From NCBI RefSeq assembly GCF_017875275.1, contig NZ_JAGGML010000001.1, positions 4,423,001 to 4,487,000 of the forward strand: 64,000 bases of DNA. Reading direction: 5' to 3'. This stretch comes from Xanthobacter flavus (GTDB taxonomy: Bacteria > Pseudomonadota > Alphaproteobacteria > Rhizobiales > Xanthobacteraceae). Made by a program: the position numbers and the translations under genes. Below are positions 1 to 8,594 of this stretch, piece by piece (position 1 is the stretch's first letter; every line of letters starts with the position of its first letter). Under the pieces are notes generated by a model. That model had not been told where the DNA came from, searched no databases, and saw only the letters and a list, made by a program, of their open reading frames with translations.

Positions 1-1798
1 GGCCCGGCGCGAACTGGATCAGGTCGGGCGAGGCGATGGGGCCGATCTCCCGGCGCACCCACGCCACCAGTTCCTTGCGCAACTCCTCGGTGGGTTCGAC
101 GCCGTCCATCAGGGTGACATAGGCATAGATGCCCTGGCCCTTGATGTCGTGCGGGAAGCCCACCACCGCCGCCTCGGACACCTTCGGATGGGCGACGAGG
201 GCGCTTTCCACCTCCGCCGTGCCCATGCGGTGGCCGGAGACGTTGATCACGTCGTCCACGCGGCCGGTGATCCAGTAGAAGCCGTCCGCGTCGCGGCGGC
301 AGCCGTCGCCCGTGAAGTACTTGCCGGGGTATGTGGCGAAGTAGGTCTGCTCGAAGCGCTCATGGTCGCCATAGACCGTGCGCATCTGGCCCGGCCAGCT
401 ATCGGCGATCACGAGGTTGCCCTCGCAGGCGCCGTCCAGCACCTGGCCGGCCGCATCCACCACTTCCGGCTGCACGCCGAAGAAGGGACGGGTGGCCGAG
501 CCGGGCTTGAGCTTCGTGGCGCCGGGCAGGGGGGTGATGAGGATGCCGCCGGTCTCGGTCTGCCACCACGTATCGACGATGGGGCAGCGCTCCTCGCCGA
601 CCACGCGGTAATACCACTCCCAGGCTTCCGGATTGATGGGCTCGCCCACCGAGCCCAGCAGGCGCAGGGAGGCGCGCGAGGTCTTCTTCACCGGGTCCTC
701 GCCCGCCTGCATCAGCGAGCGGATGGCGGTGGGGGCGGTGTAGAAGATCGACACCTGGTGCTTGTCGATCACGTCCCAGAAGCGGGACATGCTGGGATAG
801 TTGGGGATGCCCTCGAACATCAGCGTGGTGGCGCCGTTCGCGAGCGGGCCATAGACGATGTAGGAATGGCCCGTCACCCAGCCCACGTCGGCGGTGCACC
901 AGTAGATGTCGCCGGGGTGATAGTCGAACACGTACTGATGCGTCATGGACGCATAGACGAGATAGCCGCCGGTGGTGTGCAGCACGCCCTTCGGCTTGCC
1001 GGTGGAGCCGGAGGTATAGAGGATGAACAGCGGATCTTCCGCGTTCATGGGCTCGGCCGGGCACTCGTCCGTCACCATGGCGGCGGCTTCGTCGTAATAG
1101 ACGTCGCGGCCGGGAACCATGTCCACCTTGCCGCCGGTGCGGCGCACCACGATCACGTGGTCCACGCCGCCCTCGATCTGGTTCACGGCCGCGTCCACAT
1201 TGGCCTTCAGCGGCACCTTGCGGCCGCCGCGCAGGCCTTCGTCCGCGGTGATGACGACCTTCGAGCCGCAGTCGGCGATGCGCCCGCCGAGGCTGTCCGG
1301 GGAGAAGCCGCCGAACACGATGGAGTGAATGGCGCCGAGCCGCGCGCAGGCGAGCATGGCGAACGCCGCCTCGGGGATCATCGGCAGATAGATGGTGACG
1401 CGGTCGCCCTTCTCCACGCCGCGGTTGCGCAGCACGTTGGCGAGCTTGTTCACCTCGGAGGAGAGTTCGCGATAGGTGATCTTGCGGCTCTCGTCGGGGC
1501 TGTCGCCCTCCCAGATGATCGCCACCTGGTCGCCGCGGGTCTCGAGATGCCGGTCCACGCAATTGTAGGCGACGTTGGTGACGCCGTCCTCGAACCACTT
1601 GATGGAGACGTGGCCGGGATCATACGAGGTGTTCTTCACCTTCGTGTAGGGCGTGAACCAGTCGATCCGCTTGCCGTGCTCGCCCCAGAAGGCGTTCGGG
1701 TCGTTGACCGAGGCGGCATACATGGATTGATAGTGCGCGTCGTCCACATAGGCCTTCTGGGCCCACTGGGACGGAACGTCATAAACCTTGTCGGACAT
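1..1798 (-). CDS. acs: Acetyl-CoA synthetase (AMP-forming), 3' end outside window
   Basis: The gene makes acetyl-CoA from acetate, ATP and CoA through an acetyl-adenylate in the cytoplasm. The visible 599 codons contain the ANL-superfamily phosphate loop [11 protein letters not shown], the WWQTETGG motif of the adenylate site, and [10 protein letters not shown] with the hinge region. Acetyl-CoA synthetases are usually about 650 residues, so roughly the last 50 are missing beyond position 1, including the regulated catalytic lysine of the RSGK motif. The ATG start at 1796-1798 gives [14 protein letters not shown], a normal N-terminus for the family. It is transcribed leftward, divergently from the DUF423 gene. 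The 278 bp between the two starts must hold both promoters. No obvious regulatory motif was found there. Confidence 0.95.
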   Translation of the reverse strand, partial: MSDKVYDVPSQWAQKAYVDDAHYQSMYAASVNDPNAFWGEHGKRIDWFTPYTKVKNTSYDPGHVSIKWFEDGVTNVAYNCVDRHLETRGDQVAIIWEGDSPDESRKITYRELSSEVNKLANVLRNRGVEKGDRVTIYLPMIPEAAFAMLACARLGAIHSIVFGGFSPDSLGGRIADCGSKVVITADEGLRGGRKVPLKANVDAAVNQIEGGVDHVIVVRRTGGKVDMVPGRDVYYDEAAAMVTDECPAEPMNAEDPLFILYTSGSTGKPKGVLHTTGGYLVYASMTHQYVFDYHPGDIYWCTADVGWVTGHSYIVYGPLANGATTLMFEGIPNYPSMSRFWDVIDKHQVSIFYTAPTAIRSLMQAGEDPVKKTSRASLRLLGSVGEPINPEAWEWYYRVVGEERCPIVDTWWQTETGGILITPLPGATKLKPGSATRPFFGVQPEVVDAAGQVLDGACEGNLVIADSWPGQMRTVYGDHERFEQTYFATYPGKYFTGDGCRRDADGFYWITGRVDDVINVSGHRMGTAEVESALVAHPKVSEAAVVGFPHDIKGQGIYAYVTLMDGVEPTEELRKELVAWVRREIGPIASPDLIQFAPG

Positions 1799-2076
1799 TT
1801 TCAAGCCTCCCTCGCGCGGACTGCTTCGTCCGCTGTCCATCGTTCACGGCGGTACCCGCCTTGGTTGGGGCGGATTATGCTGAGCGCCTCGACGCTCCAC
1901 AAGGCACCGCCCAGCCAGACTTTGGGCTCATAGCCCTTGGTTGGCCCCGGGCATTGCCGGGGAATCGTGACGGGCGCTGCAACACCCTGCGCCGCGATGT
2001 CATGCACCGCGACCCTTCCGGCGGGCGTATAGACGGGCTGCCCGCGATCGGCCGCGGCGCCTCAAGGAAACGCCCG

Positions 2077-2448
2077 ATGGACCTCTGGACCCGTCTTCTC
2101 GTCCTTCTTGCCGGCCTGTTCGGGGCGGCCGGCGTCGCCGCCTCGGCGGCTGCGGCCCATGTGGGCGGCGGACCCAATCTGGAAACCGCCGCGCACTTCC
2201 TGCTGTTCAACGCTGCCGCGCTGGCCGCGCTGGTGGCCCTTGCCCTTCAGCTCACCCGTGGCGGCGTGCTGCTGAAGGTGGGGGCAAGCGCCATCGCGCT
2301 CGGCACGCTTCTGTTTTCGGGCGATCTGGCGGCGCGGGCCTTGATGGATGTCAAGCTCCTGGGCGGCAGCGCGCCGTTCGGTGGCAGCCTGATGATCCTC
2401 GGCTGGCTGACGGTGGCGGCGACCGCGCTGCTGGCGCGGCGGCGCTGA
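2077..2448 (+). CDS. DUF423 family inner-membrane protein
   Basis: The gene encodes a 123-residue, very hydrophobic protein with about four predicted membrane segments (near residues 5-25, 40-60, 68-88 and 100-119). Length, an N-terminal helix rich in Gly/Ala followed by AAAAHVGG, and a C-terminal GWLTVAATALLARRR all fit the DUF423 (YgdD-like) family, whose function is unknown. The ATG at 2077 is preceded by an AAGGAA ribosome-binding site, which favours it over upstream in-frame starts. It converges on lpxK, with only 6 bp between the two stop codons. Confidence 0.8.
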   Translation: MDLWTRLLVLLAGLFGAAGVAASAAAAHVGGGPNLETAAHFLLFNAAALAALVALALQLTRGGVLLKVGASAIALGTLLFSGDLAARALMDVKLLGGSAPFGGSLMILGWLTVAATALLARRR

Positions 2449-2454
2449 GGCGCA

Positions 2455-3465
2455 TCAGGACGTTCGCGCGGCGGCGCGGGCCTCGGCGCGGTCGATCAGG
2501 ACATCCAGCGCGTCCGTGCCATCGAGGACGAGGCGGACGGGCAGGGAGGCGATGCCGTCCCCGACCTCGGGTGCCAGCCGCACGTGATCCTTCTGCGTCG
2601 TCACGAGCCGCGCCCCGCGCCGCACCGCGTCCGCCGCGAGGCGGGCGATCTCCTCGGGCCGGTAGGGATGGTGGTCGGCAAAGGCATGGCGGGCGACCAC
2701 CGTCAGGCCGCATGCCTCCAGCGTGGCGAAGAACTTCTCCGGCCGTCCGATGCCGGCGAAGGCGATGAGCGGCATGCCCTCCAGTGCTGCGATGGCCGCA
2801 GGCTCCGGCGCGAGATGCCCGCGCAATACGGGCAGCCCCGCCGCGCCCGCCGCGACGGCCACCCGCTCGCCTGGCGTGCCATCGCCGATCACCAGCACCG
2901 CATCGGCCTTGGCGAGCTGCGGCGCCAGCGGGGCGCGCAGGGGACCGGACGGGGTGACTTGGCCGTTGCCCACACCCACGCCGGCGTCGATGACCAGCAG
3001 CGCACTGTCCTTGCTGAGCGAGGGATTCTGGAACCCGTCGTCCATCACCACATGGCTCGCGCCCTGCGCCACCGCGAGCTGCGCCCCACCCAGGCGATCG
3101 CCACCGGCGACGATGGTGGGCGCGTGGCGGGCGAGCAGCAGGGCCTCGTCGCCCACGTCCGCCGCGCCGTGGGCGGCGGGATCGACGCGAAGGGGGGCCT
3201 TGGCCTTGCCGCCATGCCCGCGCAGCAGCGCGAACGGCCGCGCGCCGCGCGCCTTGAGCCGCTCGATGAGGGCGATGGCGGTGGGCGTCTTGCCCGCGCC
3301 GCCAACGGTGGGATTGCCGATGCAAATGACCGGCACGTCCACCGTGCCGCCGGCCTGCCCGAGCCGGCGCAGCGCGACGCCGCCGATCACCGCCGCCACC
3401 GGAGAGAGCAGGGCGGCGGCAAGGCCGGGCCGGTCGCGCCACCAGAAGGCGGGCGCGCGCAGCAT
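2455..3465 (-). CDS. lpxK: Tetraacyldisaccharide 4'-kinase LpxK
   Basis: LpxK phosphorylates the 4' position of the lipid A disaccharide precursor using ATP, at the inner face of the inner membrane. The 336-residue protein begins MLRAPAFWWRDRPG with a hydrophobic anchor, followed by GNPTVGGAGKTP, the Walker A P-loop typical of LpxK, and later GIGRPEKFF, HHPYRPEE and TTQKDHVRL motifs. The start ATG at 3463-3465 shares one base with the waaA stop (TGATG), so the two are probably translationally coupled. It is the last gene of the leftward lipid A/LPS-core block. An in-frame extension upstream to 3696 lies inside waaA and is not needed. Confidence 0.95.
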   Translation of the reverse strand: MLRAPAFWWRDRPGLAAALLSPVAAVIGGVALRRLGQAGGTVDVPVICIGNPTVGGAGKTPTAIALIERLKARGARPFALLRGHGGKAKAPLRVDPAAHGAADVGDEALLLARHAPTIVAGGDRLGGAQLAVAQGASHVVMDDGFQNPSLSKDSALLVIDAGVGVGNGQVTPSGPLRAPLAPQLAKADAVLVIGDGTPGERVAVAAGAAGLPVLRGHLAPEPAAIAALEGMPLIAFAGIGRPEKFFATLEACGLTVVARHAFADHHPYRPEEIARLAADAVRRGARLVTTQKDHVRLAPEVGDGIASLPVRLVLDGTDALDVLIDRAEARAAARTS

Positions 3466-4760
3466 CAGCGGGCCTGCAGGCGGATGTGGACCAGATAGGG
3501 CTCGATGGCGGCGAGCGTGCGGTCCAGCGCGCCGCCCAGCGATGTCACGGCCGCATGGGCGGCATCCGCCATCTCGCCGTGCAGTTGCGGATCCTTGATG
3601 AGGGCATAGGCGGCGCGGGCGATGCCCAGCGCGTCGGTCACTTCCGCCGCGCCTTCGTCGGCATCGAGCCGCTCGTAGATGTTGGCGAAGTTCCACACAT
3701 GTGGGCCATGCAGCACCACCGCCCCGAGCTTCGCGGGCTCGATGGGGTTCTGCCCGCCATGCTCCACCAGCGAGCCACCCATGAAGACCACGGGCGCCAT
3801 GCGGTAGAACAGGCCCAGTTCGCCGATGGTGTCGGCGATGTAGATGTCGGTCTCTTTGTCCGGCAGCTCGCCGAGGCTGCGCTGACGGGTGGCGAGGTCC
3901 GCCGCCTGGGCGAGCGCCGCCACATCCAGCCCGCGCTCGGGATGGCGGGGGGCGATGACGGTGACCAGCTCAGGGATCTTCGAGGTGAGGATCTCGTGCG
4001 CCTCGATCATCAGCGCCTCCTCGCCCTCATGGGTGGAGGCGGCCAGCAGGATCGGCCGCTTGCCGAGCGCCTTGTCCAGCCGCTGCAATTCGGCCGGGTC
4101 GGCGGAGGGGGCCGGCACGTCGAATTTCAGATTGCCGCACACTTCCACGCGCGGCGTGCCCAGCGCCCGGAAGCGCGCGCCATCCTCCTCGCTCTGGGCG
4201 AGGCACAAATCGACGCGGGAGAGCAGCGCCCGCGCGCTCTTGGGCAGCTTCCCCCAGCGCCTGGCGGAACGCTCGGAGAGCCGGCCGTTGATCAGCACGA
4301 TGGGCGTTCCCCGCCGGCCAAGCTCGGAGAGCAGGTTCGGCCAGAGTTCGGATTCGGCCAGCAACACGAGGTCCGGCGCCCAATGGTCGAGGAAGCGGGC
4401 GACGAAGGCCCGCGCATCCAGAGGCACGAACTGGTGGATGACGCCGGGCGGCGCCCGCCGCTCGGCCACCCGGCTGGAGGTGAGCGTGCCGGAGGTGAGC
4501 AGCACGCGGAAGCCGCGCTGGGTCAGCCGCTCGATCAGCGGCAGGACGGAAATGACCTCGCCGACGCTGGCGCCATGCACCCACACCATAGGGCCGGGGG
4601 GACGCTCGGTGCTGGCATAGCCGCGCCGCTCGGCGAGACGCGCGGGATCCTCCTTGCCCTTGCGGACACGGTAGGACAGCCAGGCCGGAGCCAGCAGCGA
4701 CGCCACGGAACTCGCCCGCCGGTAGGCGCGCAGAGTGATGGGCAGCTTGCGCCCCTTCAT
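3465..4760 (-). CDS. waaA: 3-deoxy-D-manno-octulosonic acid (Kdo) transferase
   Basis: WaaA (KdtA) adds Kdo from CMP-Kdo to the lipid A precursor. It is a 431-residue GT30/GT-B protein with an N-terminal hydrophobic anchor (about residues 12-30). The acceptor-domain motif VHGASVGEV contains the presumed catalytic Glu68. Other visible motifs are ESELWPNL, the GNLKFD region, and the C-terminal nucleotide-binding GGSLVEHGGQNPIEPA. It starts 10 bp after the end of the acyltransferase gene and overlaps lpxK by one base, so the three are very likely one transcript for lipid A and inner-core assembly. Confidence 0.95.
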   Translation of the reverse strand: MKGRKLPITLRAYRRASSVASLLAPAWLSYRVRKGKEDPARLAERRGYASTERPPGPMVWVHGASVGEVISVLPLIERLTQRGFRVLLTSGTLTSSRVAERRAPPGVIHQFVPLDARAFVARFLDHWAPDLVLLAESELWPNLLSELGRRGTPIVLINGRLSERSARRWGKLPKSARALLSRVDLCLAQSEEDGARFRALGTPRVEVCGNLKFDVPAPSADPAELQRLDKALGKRPILLAASTHEGEEALMIEAHEILTSKIPELVTVIAPRHPERGLDVAALAQAADLATRQRSLGELPDKETDIYIADTIGELGLFYRMAPVVFMGGSLVEHGGQNPIEPAKLGAVVLHGPHVWNFANIYERLDADEGAAEVTDALGIARAAYALIKDPQLHGEMADAAHAAVTSLGGALDRTLAAIEPYLVHIRLQAR

Positions 4761-4770
4761 GCCGGCGCCT

Positions 4771-5469
4771 TCATCGACGCGTGGTCCGCGCGGCCAGCGC
4801 CTCGGCCCGGCGGGTCACGTCCTCAAGGCTGGCCTGCACCTGATCGCGGGCCGCGAGGAGGCCGGCCTCGTCCACGTCACGGGCCACCCAGATGGGGGCT
4901 CCGGCGACGGCGGCGCCCTTCCCGAACGGCAGGTTCAGGCTGGCGCGGTCCCAGCTCTTCAGGGTGATGCGATTTCGGGTCGCCATGGCGATCGGGATGA
5001 TAGGGCGTCCCGAGTAGCGTGCAATGGTAACGACGCCCATGCCCACCTTGCGGGCGATCTTGGGGACATCGGCGGTCATCGCCACATTGATGCCTTCCGC
5101 AAGGGTATCGAGCATCTGATAGGTGGCGGAAACCGCCCCCTTGCGGTGGAAGTCGCGCCTGGAGGTGGCGCCGGAGCCGCGAATGGTCCCGACGCCGAGC
5201 TTCTCGGCGGCGATGGCGTTGATCTCCGCATCCGCATGGCGGGAGATCAGCACCTTGGCCTTGTGGTGGGGCTTCATGGCGAACGGCGTGAGGAAATGCT
5301 GCCCGTGCCAGAAGGTGACGATCACCGGCAGGTGCTCGTCGATGGTCTCGAAGACGTCTGGCGGCTCGATGACGAAGTCGCTCGTCCGCGCCACGAGCTT
5401 GAAATAGGACGCAAACGTCGTTCCCGCTGCCACCTTGAAGGCGCGGTTGGTCCTCAGTCGCCGCCACAT
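4771..5469 (-). CDS. Lysophospholipid acyltransferase-like protein (DUF374)
   Basis: The 232-residue protein matches the DUF374 branch of the LPLAT acyltransferase superfamily, often found beside waaA in alphaproteobacteria. The motif TFWHGQHF supplies the expected histidine near residue 55, followed by ISRHADAE and RGSGATSRR. Later TADVPKIARKVGMG and GRPIIPIA match the downstream acyltransferase blocks. The position between DUF4170 and waaA argues for a role in lipid A or another envelope lipid, for example acyl transfer to a late lipid A intermediate, but the substrate cannot be read from the sequence. Confidence 0.8.
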   Translation of the reverse strand: MWRRLRTNRAFKVAAGTTFASYFKLVARTSDFVIEPPDVFETIDEHLPVIVTFWHGQHFLTPFAMKPHHKAKVLISRHADAEINAIAAEKLGVGTIRGSGATSRRDFHRKGAVSATYQMLDTLAEGINVAMTADVPKIARKVGMGVVTIARYSGRPIIPIAMATRNRITLKSWDRASLNLPFGKGAAVAGAPIWVARDVDEAGLLAARDQVQASLEDVTRRAEALAARTTRR

Positions 5470-5528
5470 CTATGGTTTGCCCACTGTTGTTGCGTCCTGC
5501 CCGGTGGGCAGGACGAGGGACCCGATGC

Positions 5529-5774
5529 TCACCCGCCCTGAACCTTGCCGGTTTCCGGATCAAGGAGGCGGTGGAGATGTACCACGAAGTAGCGCATCAG
5601 GGCGTTGTCCACGGTCTGCTGCGCCTTCGCCTTCCAGGCGGCCGCGGCGCTGGCATAGTCGGGATAAATGCCGACGATGTCGAGCTTGGTGAGATCCTTG
5701 AATTCGGTGCTGTCGATCGCGGTCAATTCCCCGCCGAACACAAGGTGGGGCAACTGCTTCTTCGTCTCAGTCAT
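5529..5774 (-). CDS. DUF4170 domain protein
   Basis: This is an 81-residue soluble protein with the conserved pattern LVFGGELTAIDSTEFKDL followed by VGIYPDYASAAAAWKAKAQ, which fits DUF4170, a small alphaproteobacterial family of unknown function. Its ATG overlaps the stop of the upstream phosphatase gene by four bases (ATGA). It is therefore co-transcribed with that phosphatase and the LPS genes downstream. No catalytic motif or membrane segment is visible. Confidence 0.75.
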   Translation of the reverse strand: MTETKKQLPHLVFGGELTAIDSTEFKDLTKLDIVGIYPDYASAAAAWKAKAQQTVDNALMRYFVVHLHRLLDPETGKVQGG

Positions 5775-6622
5775 GGCGTATCCAATGCGGCTTTGAAAGA
5801 AACGGGTGCGCCCATGGCCTCAAGCGCGACCGGGTGCAGCGGAGCACCGGCGCAGACGAGGGGGGCGTGGCTCGGGACGGGCGCATTGTAGCGCAAGGGC
5901 GCCCCGTCATGGCCGGTGAGGCGGCCCTGGGCCTCGCTCACCACCAGATCGGCGGCGGCCAGATCCCAGTCGTTGGAATTGCCGCCGGCAAGGGCGACAT
6001 CGATCTCCGCCGTCGCCACCCGCGCGAGGCGCAGCGCCAGCGAGCGGATGCGCGGCAGGCGCTCGATGGGCGCGGCGCGGGCCATGCGGTCGAGATCGGC
6101 CGGCGGGCCGGCGACCCGTGCGCCGTCCAGCCGCGCACGGGGCGATACGGCGAGGGGGCGGCCGTTGCGGAAGGCGCCCGCGCCGGCAATGGCCGTGAAC
6201 ATCTCGTCGGTGGCGGGAGCGAACAAGGCGGCGGCGACAGGACGCCCCTCCACCACCAACGCCACGGACACCGCCCAGTCGCTGCCCGCCGCCATGAAGG
6301 CGCGGGTGCCGTCGATGGGGTCCACCACCCACAGCCGCCGGGCGGACAGGCGCGCCGGCGTATCGGCCGATTCCTCGGACAGCCAGCCGGCAGCCGGATC
6401 GAGCGCCGTCAGATGCTGCCGCAGGAAGGCGTCCACCGCCATGTCGGCCTCGGTGACGGGGGAATCGTTGCCCTTGGTCCAGGTCTTCACGCCGGCCGCG
6501 AACATGCCGCGCGCCATCTCGCCGGCCTCGGCCACGGTCGCGACCATACGGCGGGCAAAGGCATCGTCGATGGCGATCCGGGGATGATCCCCGCTGCCGG
6601 CGCGCGTCGGTTCGGTGCTCAT
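5771..6622 (-). CDS. Inositol monophosphatase family / CysQ-like phosphatase
   Basis: The 283-residue protein of the IMP/FBPase superfamily has the metal-binding signatures WLSEESAD (Glu-Glu), WVVDPIDGTRAF (DPxDGT) and the C-terminal NSNDWDLAAADLV. These residues bind Mg2+ and the phosphate. Family members hydrolyse inositol phosphates, 3'(2'),5'-bisphosphate nucleotides or sugar phosphates. Here the substrate is unclear. A second, more typical CysQ lies at 59264-60106, so this copy may serve another role, possibly in envelope sugar metabolism given its operon with DUF4170, an acyltransferase, waaA and lpxK. The ATG at 6620-6622 gives MSTEPTRAG. A longer in-frame reading to 6829 lacks support. 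Confidence 0.85.
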   Translation of the reverse strand: MSTEPTRAGSGDHPRIAIDDAFARRMVATVAEAGEMARGMFAAGVKTWTKGNDSPVTEADMAVDAFLRQHLTALDPAAGWLSEESADTPARLSARRLWVVDPIDGTRAFMAAGSDWAVSVALVVEGRPVAAALFAPATDEMFTAIAGAGAFRNGRPLAVSPRARLDGARVAGPPADLDRMARAAPIERLPRIRSLALRLARVATAEIDVALAGGNSNDWDLAAADLVVSEAQGRLTGHDGAPLRYNAPVPSHAPLVCAGAPLHPVALEAMGAPVSFKAALDTP

Positions 6623-6707
6623 TGCCCTGCCAAATAGGGGCGTAGACGCCGCGAGGCAAGCCACCTGATGCTGCACCGCGTCAATCGGACCGCCCTCCGG
6701 CTTGCCC

Positions 6708-7673
6708 TTACGGCAAGAGAGGCAGGATGGTGTTGGGCAGGAGGGTGTCGAGGGCGAGGCCCGCAAACAGGATGAGCCCGGCGTCGCGATTCGACTTGAA
6801 GACGGCGAGGCAGCGCTCGGGATCATCAATGTCGAGACGGCGCACCTGCATCCATAGGTGAAGGGCGAATCCGATCAGGCCGAGGTAGGCAAACGGCCCC
6901 ACCGGCACCGACATGAGCGCCCCCGCGAACAGGAACACCACCAGCACATAGCACAGGGAGACGGCGAGCCCCGTGCTGCGCCCGAACAGCAGGGCAGTGG
7001 AGCGGACGCCGACGATGGCGTCGTCCTCCTTGTCCTGATGGGCATAGATGGTGTCGTAGGCGAACACCCACAGCACCGAGCCGGCGAACAGCAGCAGCGC
7101 CGGGTCCGCGATGGTGCGCATCACGCTCGCCCAGCCCATCAGCGCGCCCCACGAGAAGGCGATGCCGAGAATGAGCTGCGGCACCGAGGTGACACGCTTC
7201 ATCAGCGGGTAGACCGCCACCACACCGAGGGAGGCGATGCCCGTGACGATGGCGAAATGCGGCAGGGACAGCAGCACCGCCAGCCCGATGAGGGCCTGAA
7301 CGACGAGAAAGGCGAAAGCCGCGGGAACGCTCACCTGGCCGGAGGCGATGGGCCGGCCGCGCGTGCGCGCCACCTGCCGGTCGATCTTGCGGTCGAGAAT
7401 ATCGTTCCAGGTGCAGCCCGCCCCGCGCATGGCGACGGCGCCGATGGCGAACAGCACCAGCAGCTTCACCGAAGGGTAGGGATCGTCATTGGCGATGGCG
7501 GCAAGCGCGGTGGACCACCAGCAGGGCAACAGCAGAAGCCAGGAGCCGATTGGGCGGTCCATCCGCGCGAGTCGCAGGTATGGACGCACCGGGCCTGGAG
7601 CGATGCGCTCCACCCAGTTACCGCGCGGGGCATCGGCAATCTGCGGGGCGGCAGCCCCTTCGCGGGCACTCAA
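6708..7673 (-). CDS. ubiA: 4-hydroxybenzoate polyprenyltransferase
   Basis: UbiA attaches the polyprenyl chain to 4-hydroxybenzoate, the first membrane-bound step of ubiquinone synthesis. The 321-residue polytopic protein has the two Asp-rich motifs that bind Mg2+-prenyl diphosphate: NDILDRKIDRQ within GAGCTWNDILDR, and YAHQDKEDD. About eight to nine hydrophobic helices follow the usual UbiA pattern. Its end lies 85 bp before the phosphatase start, so it may head the same leftward transcript. It follows the small periplasmic gene by 10 bp. Confidence 0.95.
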   Translation of the reverse strand: MSAREGAAAPQIADAPRGNWVERIAPGPVRPYLRLARMDRPIGSWLLLLPCWWSTALAAIANDDPYPSVKLLVLFAIGAVAMRGAGCTWNDILDRKIDRQVARTRGRPIASGQVSVPAAFAFLVVQALIGLAVLLSLPHFAIVTGIASLGVVAVYPLMKRVTSVPQLILGIAFSWGALMGWASVMRTIADPALLLFAGSVLWVFAYDTIYAHQDKEDDAIVGVRSTALLFGRSTGLAVSLCYVLVVFLFAGALMSVPVGPFAYLGLIGFALHLWMQVRRLDIDDPERCLAVFKSNRDAGLILFAGLALDTLLPNTILPLLP

Positions 7674-7683
7674 TACGGCAACC

Positions 7684-8166
7684 TCACTTCAGCGCGTTGC
7701 CGTTGAGCGTACCGAACACGCCGGAGTTCTTTTCCGCGTTGACGCTGTAGCCGGTGGTGATGCCGAGCGCGCTGGACATGGAGCCCTGCGGCGGGGGCTT
7801 GTTGGGTCCGCCGACGCCGGTCGCGCCATTGGCGGCGGCTTCGCAGATCTTGTTGCGCAGATCGGCGGTCTTTTTGTTGGAGGCGGCGGCCTGATCGATG
7901 GCCTGCTGGGGAACCTGACACCAGTCCTTGTTGTCGGTCAGGAACTTCACCCACTTCTGCTCGGCCGCGGCATAAGCGCGGAACGCGGGGCAGAGCACCT
8001 GCGGGTTCTTTTCCTTCTTGCTCACGACCGACTGCAGGGCCTTGCCCTTTTCCTCCAGTTCACCGCGAACCGACGCGACATCGCTCTGGCAGTCCGCCAG
8101 CGCGACGCCGGCAGACAGCGCAGTTGCGAGCAGAGTGGCCGAGATCGCGAGCGTGAACTTCTTCAT
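7684..8166 (-). CDS. Periplasmic protein of unknown function with conserved cysteines
   Basis: The gene encodes 160 residues with a clear Sec signal peptide (MKKFTLAISATLLATALSAG, cleavage after VALA). The mature part contains four cysteines (in ADCQSD, VLCPAF, DWCQVP, KICEAA), suggesting two disulfides in the periplasm, and a Gly/Pro-rich linker near VGGPNKPPPQG. I do not recognise the family. The ATG at 8164-8166 is preceded on the minus strand by an AGGAGGGG ribosome-binding site, which decides it against the longer frame starting at 8244. It sits 10 bp upstream of ubiA on the same strand. Confidence 0.75.
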   Translation of the reverse strand: MKKFTLAISATLLATALSAGVALADCQSDVASVRGELEEKGKALQSVVSKKEKNPQVLCPAFRAYAAAEQKWVKFLTDNKDWCQVPQQAIDQAAASNKKTADLRNKICEAAANGATGVGGPNKPPPQGSMSSALGITTGYSVNAEKNSGVFGTLNGNALK

Positions 8167-8355
8167 GAGGCAGCGCCCCTCCTCATCGGGGTCCTTCGGG
8201 ACCACAGGTTTGATATACAGACCCCCAACTTTGGGCAATATCACGGCGGAAGCTGCGGAAAGCTACAACACATTCCCTAACGGAGTGCATCGACGCTTGA
8301 CGGCCCTGCTCCTCATGGGTAATTTCGCGCAACTTTTGAAAGGGACGGCGCCGAC

Positions 8356-8412
8356 ATGCGCAAGATCGTTATTCTTCTCGTAGGGTGGTGCGCCACTTTC
8401 CGTCCGGCCTGA
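8356..8412 (+). CDS. ilvB leader peptide (attenuation)
   Basis: This is an 18-codon open frame encoding MRKIVILLVGWCATFRPA. Codons 4-9 are Ile-Val-Ile-Leu-Leu-Val, six branched-chain amino acid codons in a row, 182 bp before ilvB. A ribosome-binding site (GAAAGGGA) stands about 10 bases upstream of the ATG. The frame ends in TGA just before a GC-rich terminator hairpin. This is the classic layout of a ribosome-mediated attenuator: ribosome stalling at the regulatory codons when charged Ile/Val/Leu tRNA is scarce would alter RNA folding and let transcription continue into ilvB. Similar leaders are known for ilv operons in proteobacteria. The assignment is from sequence pattern only. Confidence 0.85.
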   Translation: MRKIVILLVGWCATFRPA

Positions 8413-8436
8413 GGCTGCGACGAACGAGGTGGCGCG
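8389..8436 (+). promoter_or_regulatory. Leader RNA stem preceding attenuator
   Basis: GCGCCAC at 8390-8396 is complementary to GTGGCGC at 8429-8435, and the helix can extend by wobble pairs to 8389-8399/8426-8436. The 5' arm lies over codons 12-15 of the leader peptide, directly downstream of the Ile/Val/Leu run, so a stalled ribosome would mask it. This would be the pause or protector stem of the attenuator. The competing antiterminator helix could not be assigned by eye. Confidence 0.5.
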
Positions 8437-8437
8437 T

Positions 8438-8468
8438 GACGAGGGGCCTTCGGGCCCCTTCGTCGTTT
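8438..8468 (+). terminator. Attenuator hairpin upstream of ilvB
   Basis: The 5' arm 8438-8448 pairs with 8453-8464 through an 11-bp stem with one bulged T, closed by a C(TTCG)G tetraloop, a particularly stable loop. A short T-containing stretch (8459-8468) follows. It lies between the leader peptide stop and the ilvB start, so it is best read as the conditional terminator of the attenuation system. The T-tract is weak, as is common in high-GC genomes. Confidence 0.65.
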
Positions 8469-8594
8469 CTGAGCCGGGGCGCCGGCGCGGAATTTTTGAG
8501 ATCGAGCCGGGCCGCAGGCCGGGTTGAGACAGCGACAGAAGTCCGGCGGAGCCCGCCGGCCGGGACCGGCAAGGATCCCGCAGGGAGTTGGGCC

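Noticed and set aside
149-1933. 594-codon open frame opposite acetyl-CoA synthetase
   Set aside because: Composition (His/Gly/Ala/Val) is that of antisense high-GC DNA and it overlaps a well-supported gene completely.
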